DNA from: Streptomyces sp. NBC_01224
Lineage (GTDB): Bacteria > Actinomycetota > Actinomycetes > Streptomycetales > Streptomycetaceae
Length of the DNA: 64,000 nucleotides
Assembly (NCBI RefSeq): GCF_036002945.1
Contig: NZ_CP108529.1
Span: forward strand, 3,720,001-3,784,000
Reading direction: 5' to 3'
The translations under genes and the position numbers were made by a program. Below the pieces are notes generated by a model, which saw nothing but the letters and a program-made list of their open reading frames with translations, was not told the origin of the DNA and did no database searches. Every line of letters begins with the position of its first letter. The first letter of the stretch is position 1. Shown one piece after another: positions 6,707-14,863 of the stretch.

Positions 6707-7949
6707 GCCCGCCAACGTTAGCCGCTGCCGGCACCGCCCCGACGCGGACCAGCAGGTCCGCCAGCCGGTCCGTCACCGTTTCCGGGTGTTCCAGCATCAC
6801 CAGATGACCGGCGTCCGGGACGATGACCAGCTCCGCGTCCGGGAGATGGTCCGCGATGGCCTCGCTGTGCGAGCTGGGCGTCACCAGATCCTTGTCGCCC
6901 GCCAGGATCAGCACCGGGAGGTCACGGAAGGCGGGCAGGACGTGGCTCTTGTCGTGTTCGGTGAAGGCCGGGTAGAACTCGGCGACCACATCGATCGGGG
7001 TGGATTCGATGAGCCGCTCGGCGAACCGCTCGACCGCCGGGTCGACGTCCCGCGAACCGAACGAGTACCGCTTGATCAGCCCGGCGAAGAGATCGGCGGT
7101 CGCCCGCCGGCCCCGTTCCACCAGCTCGGCCTGGGAGCCGAGCGCCCTGAGCACCCCGGGCAGCACCCGCCGCACGGCGTTCACGCCCGCGATCGGCAGC
7201 CCGAAAGTGACCTCGCCGAGCTTTCCGCTCGATGTGCCGACGAAGGCGACGGCGGCGACCCGGTCCCGGATGAGCTGGGGGTACTGCTCGGCGAGCGCCA
7301 TCATCGTCATGCCGCCCATCGAGTGCCCGACCAGCACCAGCCGCCCCTCCGGTGCGGCCGCGTCGATGACCGCCTTCAGATCGCGGCCGAGCTGGTCGAT
7401 GCCGACCGTCACCCCGTCCGCCTGGGCCCGGCCCCGCTCGGAGCGGCCGTGGCTGCGCTGGTCCCAGTGGACGGTGCGGACCAGGCCGCGCAGCGCCGCC
7501 CGCTGGAAGTGCCAGGAGTCCTGGCTGAGGCAGTAGCCATGGCTGAAGACGACGGTGACGGGCGCGGGTGCCTTGCGGCCGAAGAGCCGGCGGCGGCGCG
7601 TACCGGCCCCCGTGGCGGTACCGGAGGCGCTGGTACCGCTCTCGTCGCCCCCGGCGGCCCCCGCACCGCCGTCCGGCTCGACCTCGTCGACCTCGTAGTA
7701 CAGCTCGGTGCCGTCGTCGGCCGCGGCCCGGCCCGGCAGCCCGCGCAGCGAGCCGTACGGCCCCGAGGCGTCCAGCGCCAGCCTCGCCCTTCTGCGCATG
7801 CCACGGCCCACGGTCAGCCGCTCGACCGCGACACCGGCGGCCGCACCGGCCGCGATCACACCTATGGCGGCTCCGGCGATCCCTGCCCGGCGCCAGCCGA
7901 CCGCCGTAGCGGCCGTCGTGACCGCGTCCCCCGCACCGATCTCGCTCAC
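6675..7949 (-). CDS. Membrane-anchored alpha/beta hydrolase
   Basis: A 424-residue protein with an N-terminal hydrophobic helix (about residues 20-45, AGIAGAAIGVIAAGAAAGVAV) and a linker. The alpha/beta hydrolase domain has oxyanion strand VVFSHGYCLSQDSW, nucleophile elbow GHSMGG, acid in LILAGDKDLVT and histidine in DAGHLVMLEHP. The triad is complete, so it should be an active esterase or lipase-like enzyme at the membrane. The substrate is unknown. It sits between alr and tsaE, a conserved actinobacterial arrangement as I recall it. GTG start at 7949. Confidence 0.85.
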   Translation of the reverse strand: MSEIGAGDAVTTAATAVGWRRAGIAGAAIGVIAAGAAAGVAVERLTVGRGMRRRARLALDASGPYGSLRGLPGRAAADDGTELYYEVDEVEPDGGAGAAGGDESGTSASGTATGAGTRRRRLFGRKAPAPVTVVFSHGYCLSQDSWHFQRAALRGLVRTVHWDQRSHGRSERGRAQADGVTVGIDQLGRDLKAVIDAAAPEGRLVLVGHSMGGMTMMALAEQYPQLIRDRVAAVAFVGTSSGKLGEVTFGLPIAGVNAVRRVLPGVLRALGSQAELVERGRRATADLFAGLIKRYSFGSRDVDPAVERFAERLIESTPIDVVAEFYPAFTEHDKSHVLPAFRDLPVLILAGDKDLVTPSSHSEAIADHLPDAELVIVPDAGHLVMLEHPETVTDRLADLLVRVGAVPAAANVGGHGSTAQQPGG

Positions 7950-8042
7950 CGTGCCGCGCTCCTCGTCGGTCGTATCCGTCAGGTCAGGGCTGGCCTGTTC
8001 CGGCCGTGCTCAGATCGTGCCTGGTCAGGGGCGCTTGATCGG

Positions 8043-9197
8043 TCAGGACCCGGCCGGGGTTCCATTCAGATGGACGCGCGGCACACGGCTGCCGATCCGG
8101 GTGACGATCTCGTACGCGATCGTGTCGCAGGCCTGCGCCCAGTCCTCGGCGCTCGGCTCGCCCCGGTCCCCCGGGCCGAAGAGCACCGCCTCGCTGCCCA
8201 CCTCGATCTCGTCCCCGTCGAGGTCGACGACGAACTGGTCCATGGCCACCCGGCCCGCGATCCGCCGCCGCGCACCGCCGACCAGGACGGGTGCACGGCC
8301 GGAGGCATGGCGCGGAATGCCGTCCGCGTAACCGACCGGCACCAGGCCCAGGGTGGTCGCGGCGGTCGTCGTGTAGTGGTGTCCGTAACTGACCCCGTGA
8401 CCGGCCGGCACCTGCTTGACCAGGGCGACCGACGCGACGAGCGTCATGACGGGGCGCAGCCCGAAGTCGGCCGGGGTGCCCAGCTCGGGGCTGGGCGAGA
8501 TGCCGTACATCGCGATCCCGGTCCGTACGAGATCGAAGTGCGCCTCGGGGATCGTCAGCGTCGCCGGGGAGTTGGCGATGTGGCGCACCTCGGGGTCGAC
8601 GCCCTCCTTCTCGGCGTACGCGACCATGTCCCGGAACACGTTCAGCTGGGCGGCGATGGAGGGGTGGCCGGGCTCGTCGGCGCAGGCGAAGTGGGACCAG
8701 AGGCCGGTGATCCTGACAGTGCCCGCGTCCTCGGCGGTGCGGGCGGCAGCGACCAGCTCCGGCCAGTCGGCGGGCTGGCAGCCGTTGCGCCCGAGGCCGG
8801 TGTCGGCCTTGAGCTGGACACGGGCCGGAATACCGGCTTCCGTGGCCGCGGCGACGACCTCGCGCAGGGCCCACATCCCGCTCACCGACACATCGATGTC
8901 GGCCTCGATCGCCTCGCGCCAGGGGCCGCCCGGCGTCCACAGCCAGCACATCACCCGGCCGCCGAGCCCGGCCGCCCGCAGGGCGAGCGCCTCCTGCGGC
9001 GTCGCGGTGCCCAGCCAGGTCGCCCCGGCCTCCAGCGCGGCCCGGGCGCAGGGCACCGCCCCGTGCCCGTACGCATCGGATTTGACGACGGCCATGAGTT
9101 GCGCGCCGGCCGCCCGCGCGCGCAGCACACGCACGTTGGCGCGCAATGCGGCGAGGTCGATCTCGGCACGGGCTCTCAAGGACGCTGTCTCGTTCAT
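8043..9197 (-). CDS. alr: Alanine racemase
   Basis: A fold-type III PLP enzyme that makes D-alanine for peptidoglycan. The 384-residue product from the ATG at 9195-9197 carries the PLP lysine in VVKSDAYGHG (Lys39) and the catalytic tyrosine in PVGYADGIPR. A longer reading frame exists upstream, but MNETASLRARAEIDLAALRANV is the standard N-terminus. It lies in the same-strand series glmS-acpS-nnr-(DUF488)-alr-hydrolase-tsaE, with a 93-base gap to the hydrolase gene. Confidence 0.95.
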   Translation of the reverse strand: MNETASLRARAEIDLAALRANVRVLRARAAGAQLMAVVKSDAYGHGAVPCARAALEAGATWLGTATPQEALALRAAGLGGRVMCWLWTPGGPWREAIEADIDVSVSGMWALREVVAAATEAGIPARVQLKADTGLGRNGCQPADWPELVAAARTAEDAGTVRITGLWSHFACADEPGHPSIAAQLNVFRDMVAYAEKEGVDPEVRHIANSPATLTIPEAHFDLVRTGIAMYGISPSPELGTPADFGLRPVMTLVASVALVKQVPAGHGVSYGHHYTTTAATTLGLVPVGYADGIPRHASGRAPVLVGGARRRIAGRVAMDQFVVDLDGDEIEVGSEAVLFGPGDRGEPSAEDWAQACDTIAYEIVTRIGSRVPRVHLNGTPAGS

Positions 9198-9294
9198 CGC
9201 GCCCAGTCTCTCAGAGGCGTACGACAGCACCCTCGGGCGGCGGGTCGGGAAGGACCCGCCGCCCGAGTCGCCCGCCGTGCTGGGTGTGTACACC

Positions 9295-9681
9295 TCAGTG
9301 ATGGCGCAGCTCGTGTTCCAGATGGTCGACGAGGACCGGGACATGGCTGTGCGGTACGTCCTTGACCGCCGTGACCAGCGTCACCGGGCCGCCCGCGCGG
9401 ACCAGTTCCACCAGCTCCCCGACGGCCGCCGTGTGGGCGGGGTCGGCCAGCTCGGCGCGGTAGCGGTCGACGAAGTCGTCGTAGCGGGTGCCCGTGCGGT
9501 CCTCGTGGTACCAGGCGCGCAGCTCGTTCGACGGGGTGACGTCCTTGAGCCACTTGTCGATCCCGGCCCGGTCCTTCGCCACGCCGCGCGGCCAGAGCCG
9601 GTCGACGAGGACGCGGGTGCCGTCGCCGTCCTCCTGCGGGTCGTACACCCGGCGTACTCGCACATCGCTGCTGCTGCCCAC
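9295..9681 (-). CDS. DUF488 family protein
   Basis: From the GTG at 9679-9681 the product is 128 residues. This start is favoured over the in-frame upstream one because AGGAGGG lies 6 bases before it and homologous strands begin only at VRVRRVYDP. Family features are RVLVDRLWPRGVAKDRAGIDKWLKD, PSNELRAWYHED and VTLVTAVKDVPHSHV. DUF488 proteins have no established reaction. It is inserted between nnr and alr on the same strand, with gaps of 60 and 97 bases. Confidence 0.85.
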   Translation of the reverse strand: MGSSSDVRVRRVYDPQEDGDGTRVLVDRLWPRGVAKDRAGIDKWLKDVTPSNELRAWYHEDRTGTRYDDFVDRYRAELADPAHTAAVGELVELVRAGGPVTLVTAVKDVPHSHVPVLVDHLEHELRHH

Positions 9682-9741
9682 GATCGGCCCTCCTGTCGCT
9701 CCTGTCAGCCCGTGTCGGCGGCTGCCTGCGCCCAGGATCAC

Positions 9742-11202
9742 TCAGCCCCGTACGTCCCGCCACGCCGCCGCAATCGCCTCGGCGACGTCCTGCGCGGCGA
9801 CGGGAGCGCCGTTCGAGGCGTGGCGGGCGGCCAGGCCGTGCAGATACGCACCGACGGACGCGGCGTCGCGCGGGGCGAGGCCCGCAGCCAGCAGGGAGCC
9901 GGTCAGGCCGGAGAGGACGTCGCCGCTGCCGGCCGTGGCCAGCCAGGAGGTGCCGGTCGGGTTGACCCGTACGGGAGTGTCTGCGGTGTCGGTGGCGACC
10001 AGGGTCGTCGACCCCTTGAGCAGGACCGTGGCGCGGTAGCGGGCGGCCAGTTCCCGTACGGCGGCGAGCCGCCCCGTCTCGACCTCCTCGCGCGGGACGC
10101 CGAGCAGGGCCGCGGCCTCACCGGCGTGCGGGGTGAGGACGGTCGGCGCGGTGCGCGAGCGTACGGCGGTGGCGTCGAGCAGCCGCAACCCGTCCGCGTC
10201 GACGAGCACCGGAACGTCCGCGGCCAGCACGCCACGGACCGCCTCGACGGCCTCCGTACCGTCACCGAGCCCGGGCCCGACGACCCATGCCTGCACCCGC
10301 CCGGCCTTCGACGGCGGCCCCGCGTGGACCAGCGTCTCCGGATGGCAGGCGATCACCGCGCCGGCCCCGGGCCCGACGTACCGCACGGCTCCGGCACCGC
10401 CCCGCAGCGCCCCGGAGACGGCCAGCACCGCCGCCCCCGGGTACCGCGCCGACCCGGCAACGATGCCGACGACACCACGCCGGTACTTGTCGCTCTCGTT
10501 GCTGGGAGCCGGCAGGAGTGCGGCGACGTCCGCGTACTGCAAGGCCTCCAGGTCGGGTACGTCGGGCAGCTCGGGCCCGAGCCCGATGTCGACGAGGTGC
10601 AGGGCGCCCGCCAGGTCGGCGGCCGGGTCGATGAGCAGCCCCGGCTTGTGCGTACCGAAGGTGACGGTCGCGTCGGCGCGCACGGCGTCGCCGAGCACCT
10701 CACCGGTGTCGGCCTCGACCCCGCTGGGCAGATCGACGGCGACGAAGGCCGCACCGGTCGCCTCGAAGGCCCGCACCAGCTCGGCGGCCTCCGCGCGCAG
10801 CCCGCCGCGCCCGCCGATGCCGGTGATCCCGTCCACGACGAGATCGATGTGCCCGCCCCAGGCGCTCGTCGCCGCGCCCCCCTCCGCCACGCGCCCGCCC
10901 GCCGCGAGCAGCGCCGCGAGCCCGCCCTCATGGGCGCGCCCCTGGGAGGTGAGCACGGCGCGCACGCCCGCGCCGCGGCGGGCCAGCCGGGCGCCCGCGT
11001 ACAGCGCGTCGCCCCCGTTGTCGCCGCTGCCGACGAGCAGGACGACCCGGGACCCGTACACCCGGCCGCGCCGCCGCAGCACATCGGCGCAGGCCGCCGC
11101 GAGTCCCGCCGCGGCGCGCTGCATCAGGGCGCCCTGGGGCAGCTTGGCCATCAGGGCCCGCTCGGCGGCCCTTACGGTCTGAACGCTGTACGCAGTACGC
11201 AT
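9742..11202 (-). CDS. nnr: Bifunctional NAD(P)H-hydrate epimerase / ADP-dependent dehydratase
   Basis: A 486-residue fusion that repairs hydrated NAD(P)H. The N-terminal YjeF_N epimerase domain (about 1-215) contains VLLVGSGDNGGDALYAGA and VVDGITGIGGRG. The C-terminal ribokinase-like dehydratase domain (about 225-480) contains VVGPGLG, PHAGEAAALLG, VLLKGSTTLVA and the nucleotide/catalytic motif TAGSGDVLSGL. It starts 4 bases after the acpS stop, so they are one operon. Confidence 0.95.
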   Translation of the reverse strand: MRTAYSVQTVRAAERALMAKLPQGALMQRAAAGLAAACADVLRRRGRVYGSRVVLLVGSGDNGGDALYAGARLARRGAGVRAVLTSQGRAHEGGLAALLAAGGRVAEGGAATSAWGGHIDLVVDGITGIGGRGGLRAEAAELVRAFEATGAAFVAVDLPSGVEADTGEVLGDAVRADATVTFGTHKPGLLIDPAADLAGALHLVDIGLGPELPDVPDLEALQYADVAALLPAPSNESDKYRRGVVGIVAGSARYPGAAVLAVSGALRGGAGAVRYVGPGAGAVIACHPETLVHAGPPSKAGRVQAWVVGPGLGDGTEAVEAVRGVLAADVPVLVDADGLRLLDATAVRSRTAPTVLTPHAGEAAALLGVPREEVETGRLAAVRELAARYRATVLLKGSTTLVATDTADTPVRVNPTGTSWLATAGSGDVLSGLTGSLLAAGLAPRDAASVGAYLHGLAARHASNGAPVAAQDVAEAIAAAWRDVRG

Positions 11203-11206
11203 GTGC

Positions 11207-11575
11207 TCAACCCTCCGCGATCACCACGGCCGATGCCACCCCCGCGTCGTGGCTGAGCGACACATGCCAGTGCCGTACGCCCAGCTCGGCCGCGCGTGCG
11301 GCGACCGTGCCGATCACCCGCAGCCGGGGCTGCCCGCTGTCCTCGACGTACACCTCGGCGTCCGTCCAGAGCAGGCCGCTCGGTGCGCCGAGCGCCTTCG
11401 CGAGGGCTTCCTTCGCGGCGAACCGCGCGGCGAGCGAGGCGATACCGCGCCGCTCGCCGCTGGGCAGCAGCAACTCACTCTTCAGGAAGAGCCGGTCGGC
11501 CATCTGCGGCGTACGCTCCAGCGCCGCGTCGAACCGTTCGATCTCCGCCACATCGATCCCGACCCCGATGATCAC
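11207..11575 (-). CDS. acpS: Holo-[acyl-carrier-protein] synthase
   Basis: A 122-residue AcpS-type phosphopantetheinyl transferase that converts apo-ACP to holo-ACP from CoA. Magnesium-binding residues are in GVGIDVAEIERF (Asp8) and FAAKEALAKALG (Glu), and HVSLSHD is the third conserved motif. It lies 20 bases after glmS and 4 bases before nnr. The size and trimer-type sequence distinguish it from the larger Sfp-type enzymes used by secondary metabolism. Confidence 0.95.
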   Translation of the reverse strand: MIIGVGIDVAEIERFDAALERTPQMADRLFLKSELLLPSGERRGIASLAARFAAKEALAKALGAPSGLLWTDAEVYVEDSGQPRLRVIGTVAARAAELGVRHWHVSLSHDAGVASAVVIAEG

Positions 11576-11595
11576 GCCTGTTCCTTCACTGCTCG

Positions 11596-13443
11596 CTACT
11601 CCACGGTCACGGACTTCGCCAGATTGCGCGGCTGGTCCACGTCGTTGCCGCGGGCCGTCGCCAGTTCGCAGGCGAACACCTGCAGCGGCACGGTCGACAC
11701 CAGCGGCTGAAGCAGCGTAGGCGTAACGGGAATCCGGATCAGATGGTCGGCGTACGGGACGACCGCCTCGTCCCCCTCCTCGGCGATGACGATGGTGCGG
11801 GCGCCGCGGGCCCGGATCTCCTGGATGTTCGACACGATCTTGTCGTGCAGCACCGACCGGCCGCGCGGTGAGGGCACGACCACGACGACCGGCAGATCGT
11901 CCTCGATGAGCGCGATCGGCCCGTGTTTGAGCTCACCGGCGGCGAAGCCCTCGGCGTGCATGTACGCGAGTTCCTTGAGCTTCAACGCGCCTTCCAGGGC
12001 TACGGGATAGCCGACATGGCGGCCCAGGAAGAGCACGGTGTCGTGGTCGGCGAGGGAGCGGGCGAGTGCGCGTACGGGTTCCATGGTCGCAAGGACCCGT
12101 TCGACCGCCCCGGAGATCTCGGAGAGCTGGCGGATGACGGTCCGGATCTCGTCGCCCCACTTCGTACCGCAGATCTGTCCGAGATACAGCGCGACCAGGT
12201 AGCAGGCGACGAGCTGGGTGAGAAACGCCTTGGTGGAGGCGACGGCGACTTCGGGCCCGGCGTGCGTGTAGAGCACGGCGTCGGACTCCCGCGGGATGGT
12301 GGAGCCGTTCGTGTTGCAGATGGCGAGGACCTTCGCACCCTGTTCGCGGGCGTGCCGCAGGGCCATCAGAGTGTCCATCGTCTCGCCGGACTGGGAGATC
12401 GCGACGACGAGGGTGCGGTGGTCGAGGATCGGGTCGCGGTAGCGGAACTCGCTGGCCAGCTCGGTCTCGCAGGGAATCCTGGTCCAGTGCTCGATGGCGT
12501 ACTTGGCGATCATCCCTGCGTGGAACGCGGTACCGCAGGCGACGATGACGACCTTGTCGACCTCCCGGAGCTCGCGGGGCGTGATCCGTACCTCGTCGAG
12601 GTGGAGCCGGCCCGCGCCGTCGATCCGCCCGAGGAGCGTGTCGGCGACGGCCTTGGGCTGTTCGGCGATCTCCTTGAGCATGAAGTAGTCGTGGCCGCCC
12701 TTCTCGGCGGCGGAGACGTCCCAGTCCACGTGGTACTTACGGACCTCGGCGGGCCGCCCGTCGAAGTCGGTGACGGTGACACCTTCCCGGCGCAGCTCCA
12801 CCACCTGGTCCTGCCCCAGCTCGATCGCGGAGCGGGTGTGCGCGATGAACGCGGCCACGTCGGAGGCCAGGAACGACTCGTCCTCCCCCACCCCCACCAC
12901 GAGCGGCGAGTTGCGCCGGGCCCCGACCACCGCGTCGGGCGCGTCCGCGTGCACGGCGACGAGGGTGAAGGCGCCCTCCAGCTGCCGGCAGACCTGCCGC
13001 ATCGCCTCCGCCAGGTCCGCACAGGACGAGAACGCCTCGGCGAGGAGATGGGCGACGACCTCGGTGTCGGTCTCGGAGGCCAGATCGTGGCCCCGCTCGG
13101 CGAGTTCGGCGCGCAGGACGGCGAAGTTCTCGATGATCCCGTTGTGCACGACGGCGACGCGGCCCGCATTGTCGAGGTGCGGGTGGGCATTGGCGTCGGT
13201 GGGAGCGCCGTGAGTGGCCCAGCGGGTGTGCCCGATCCCGGTGGTCCCGGCCGGGAGCGGCGCCTCGGCCAGCGTCTTCTCCAGATTGACGAGCTTCCCG
13301 GCCTTCTTGGCGGCAGCCAGCCCGCCGTCCGCCAGGACGGCGATTCCCGCCGAGTCGTAGCCCCGGTATTCGAGGCGCTTGAGACCCGCGACGACGACGT
13401 CCTGCGCCGACTGACCACCGACGTATCCGACGATTCCGCACAT
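11596..13443 (-). CDS. glmS: Glutamine--fructose-6-phosphate aminotransferase (isomerizing)
   Basis: GlmS makes glucosamine-6-phosphate, the entry to UDP-GlcNAc and peptidoglycan. The start is fixed by MCGIVGYVGG, since Cys2 must be the N-terminal nucleophile after Met removal; an upstream in-frame extension is rejected. The glutaminase domain includes GIGHTRWATHG and the two sugar isomerase domains include SQSGETMDTL and HVGYPVALEGALKLKELAYMHAEGFAAGELKHG (read as separate motifs). 615 residues. GGAAGG precedes the ATG. No glmS riboswitch is visible in the 91-base gap after lanC. Confidence 0.96.
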   Translation of the reverse strand: MCGIVGYVGGQSAQDVVVAGLKRLEYRGYDSAGIAVLADGGLAAAKKAGKLVNLEKTLAEAPLPAGTTGIGHTRWATHGAPTDANAHPHLDNAGRVAVVHNGIIENFAVLRAELAERGHDLASETDTEVVAHLLAEAFSSCADLAEAMRQVCRQLEGAFTLVAVHADAPDAVVGARRNSPLVVGVGEDESFLASDVAAFIAHTRSAIELGQDQVVELRREGVTVTDFDGRPAEVRKYHVDWDVSAAEKGGHDYFMLKEIAEQPKAVADTLLGRIDGAGRLHLDEVRITPRELREVDKVVIVACGTAFHAGMIAKYAIEHWTRIPCETELASEFRYRDPILDHRTLVVAISQSGETMDTLMALRHAREQGAKVLAICNTNGSTIPRESDAVLYTHAGPEVAVASTKAFLTQLVACYLVALYLGQICGTKWGDEIRTVIRQLSEISGAVERVLATMEPVRALARSLADHDTVLFLGRHVGYPVALEGALKLKELAYMHAEGFAAGELKHGPIALIEDDLPVVVVVPSPRGRSVLHDKIVSNIQEIRARGARTIVIAEEGDEAVVPYADHLIRIPVTPTLLQPLVSTVPLQVFACELATARGNDVDQPRNLAKSVTVE

Positions 13444-13534
13444 ACCGTTCCCTTCCTGGTCGCTCTCCCCTCTTCTTCGCATCGTCGCAGAAGGTGAACA
13501 AGGCGGCAGGGAACGCCGTCGGCACCACGTCGTC

Positions 13535-14863
13535 TCAGGCCAGCAGCAGCGGCATGTCCCAGTCCGAGGGGGAGCCCCCCGCGGAGTACGCGTCGAGGGC
13601 CAAGGCCAGGCCCGCCGCCCCGTCGAGGTATCCGGAGACGTCCGACCCGTACGGCACCTTCGTCATGGTGAAGCGGTAGCCGAAGGGCAGCTCCGGGTCG
13701 AAGGCGTCGACCAGCGGGGCAGCGATCCGGTCCCGGACCTCTTCGATCCGGCCGTCGCCGAAGTGCTCGTTGAGCCGCCCGAGCTGGTGCAGGGCCCCCG
13801 CCCAGCCGTGGCACAGCGCGTTGTCGTCGATGTCCCACCGGTCCGGGGTCAGCGTCAGCAGCCGCTCCACGGACGCCTTCGCCGTGCCGGCCCAGTCCGC
13901 GCGGCCCAGCGCCAGCCCGGCCAGTTGCAGCGCGCGGGAGACCGCGGGGGCGCCGTAGCACCAGGCGGGCCGTCCGGCGGGGGCGGCGAAGGCGTCGGGT
14001 CCGGCCAGCCACTCGGTGAGGCTCAGGTACGGGGGCCAGTACAGCCCGTGCTCGTCGCGCACCGCCCACCGGGTGAGCAGTTCGACGGACGACTCGATGG
14101 CCTCCCGCTGGTCCGGTACGCGGATGCCCTGCCGCCAGGCGAGCGACAGCAGGGCGAGCGGCCCGGCGACCCCGTGCGAGATCCCGAGGTTGAGGTGGCC
14201 GTCGGGCAGCTGGTCCTCCGAGCCGATCCGGGGCGCGTCCAGGGCCCACCACCGCGGCACCTTGTGGCCGCGATGCTCCACCTCGCCCAGCGAGAGGCGG
14301 GTCAGGTAGGCGAGTGTGGTCTCCAGTTCCTCGCCGCAGGTCTCGGCGCGGGCCAGCAGGTAACGGCCCACCCCTGTCATCCCGCGCACCACTTCGTAGT
14401 GCCCGATGGTGGGCAGCGGGGAGTTCTCCGGGACGGCGGGCAGCGCGCTGCGGACCAGGTCCCGCTGGTATCCGTCGAGCCGCTGGAGCGCGGAGACGTA
14501 GCCACCCGTGGTGCGGTGGGCGATCAGGACGGCGAAGGCGAGGGCCCCCGGCCCCTTGAAGATGCCGCTCGGGGTGGTGTCCCCGAGGGCCGCGGCCGAG
14601 GTGGCGGCCGCGAGGTACCCGTGCGCGCGGGCGGTGCGGTCGGCGCCGGGACGGGTGGCGCCGCTGAAGGCGATGGCCAGTCCGGGGCTGCCGCTGCCGA
14701 GGGTCATCTCGGCCCAGATGGCCTCGGTCTCGCCGGTGTCGTTGGCCTCGGCCGGGATCCGGGTCGCGGCCACGGTGGTGGCGGGGTCGGCCAGCCGGTC
14801 GAGGATCTGCTCCGAGACCTGTCCGGCGCGCTCGCGCAGTTCGGTTCGGTCGGGGGTGGTCAT
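13535..14863 (-). CDS. lanC: Lanthionine synthetase C family cyclase
   Basis: LanC adds cysteine thiols to dehydroalanine/dehydrobutyrine in the dehydrated precursor to make (methyl)lanthionine rings. The 442-residue protein keeps the zinc ligands Cys302 (AWCYGAP), Cys351 and His352 (LCHGWAG), and the catalytic His230 in GISHGVAG. It should therefore be active. The ATG overlaps the lanB stop by 4 bases (ATGA), indicating coupled translation. It ends 91 bases before glmS, so the modification operon runs toward a housekeeping gene with no obvious strong terminator. Confidence 0.92.
   Translation of the reverse strand: MTTPDRTELRERAGQVSEQILDRLADPATTVAATRIPAEANDTGETEAIWAEMTLGSGSPGLAIAFSGATRPGADRTARAHGYLAAATSAAALGDTTPSGIFKGPGALAFAVLIAHRTTGGYVSALQRLDGYQRDLVRSALPAVPENSPLPTIGHYEVVRGMTGVGRYLLARAETCGEELETTLAYLTRLSLGEVEHRGHKVPRWWALDAPRIGSEDQLPDGHLNLGISHGVAGPLALLSLAWRQGIRVPDQREAIESSVELLTRWAVRDEHGLYWPPYLSLTEWLAGPDAFAAPAGRPAWCYGAPAVSRALQLAGLALGRADWAGTAKASVERLLTLTPDRWDIDDNALCHGWAGALHQLGRLNEHFGDGRIEEVRDRIAAPLVDAFDPELPFGYRFTMTKVPYGSDVSGYLDGAAGLALALDAYSAGGSPSDWDMPLLLA

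Noticed and set aside
6093..9365. Open frame of about 1090 codons on the plus strand opposite tsaE, hydrolase and alr
   Set aside because: It is antisense to three recognisable genes, has low-complexity Arg/Gly/Pro content and no domain; a GC-bias shadow.
13444..13534. glmS ribozyme/riboswitch in the gap before glmS
   Set aside because: Only 91 bases are available, with no recognisable ribozyme core, and such ribozymes are mainly found in Firmicutes.
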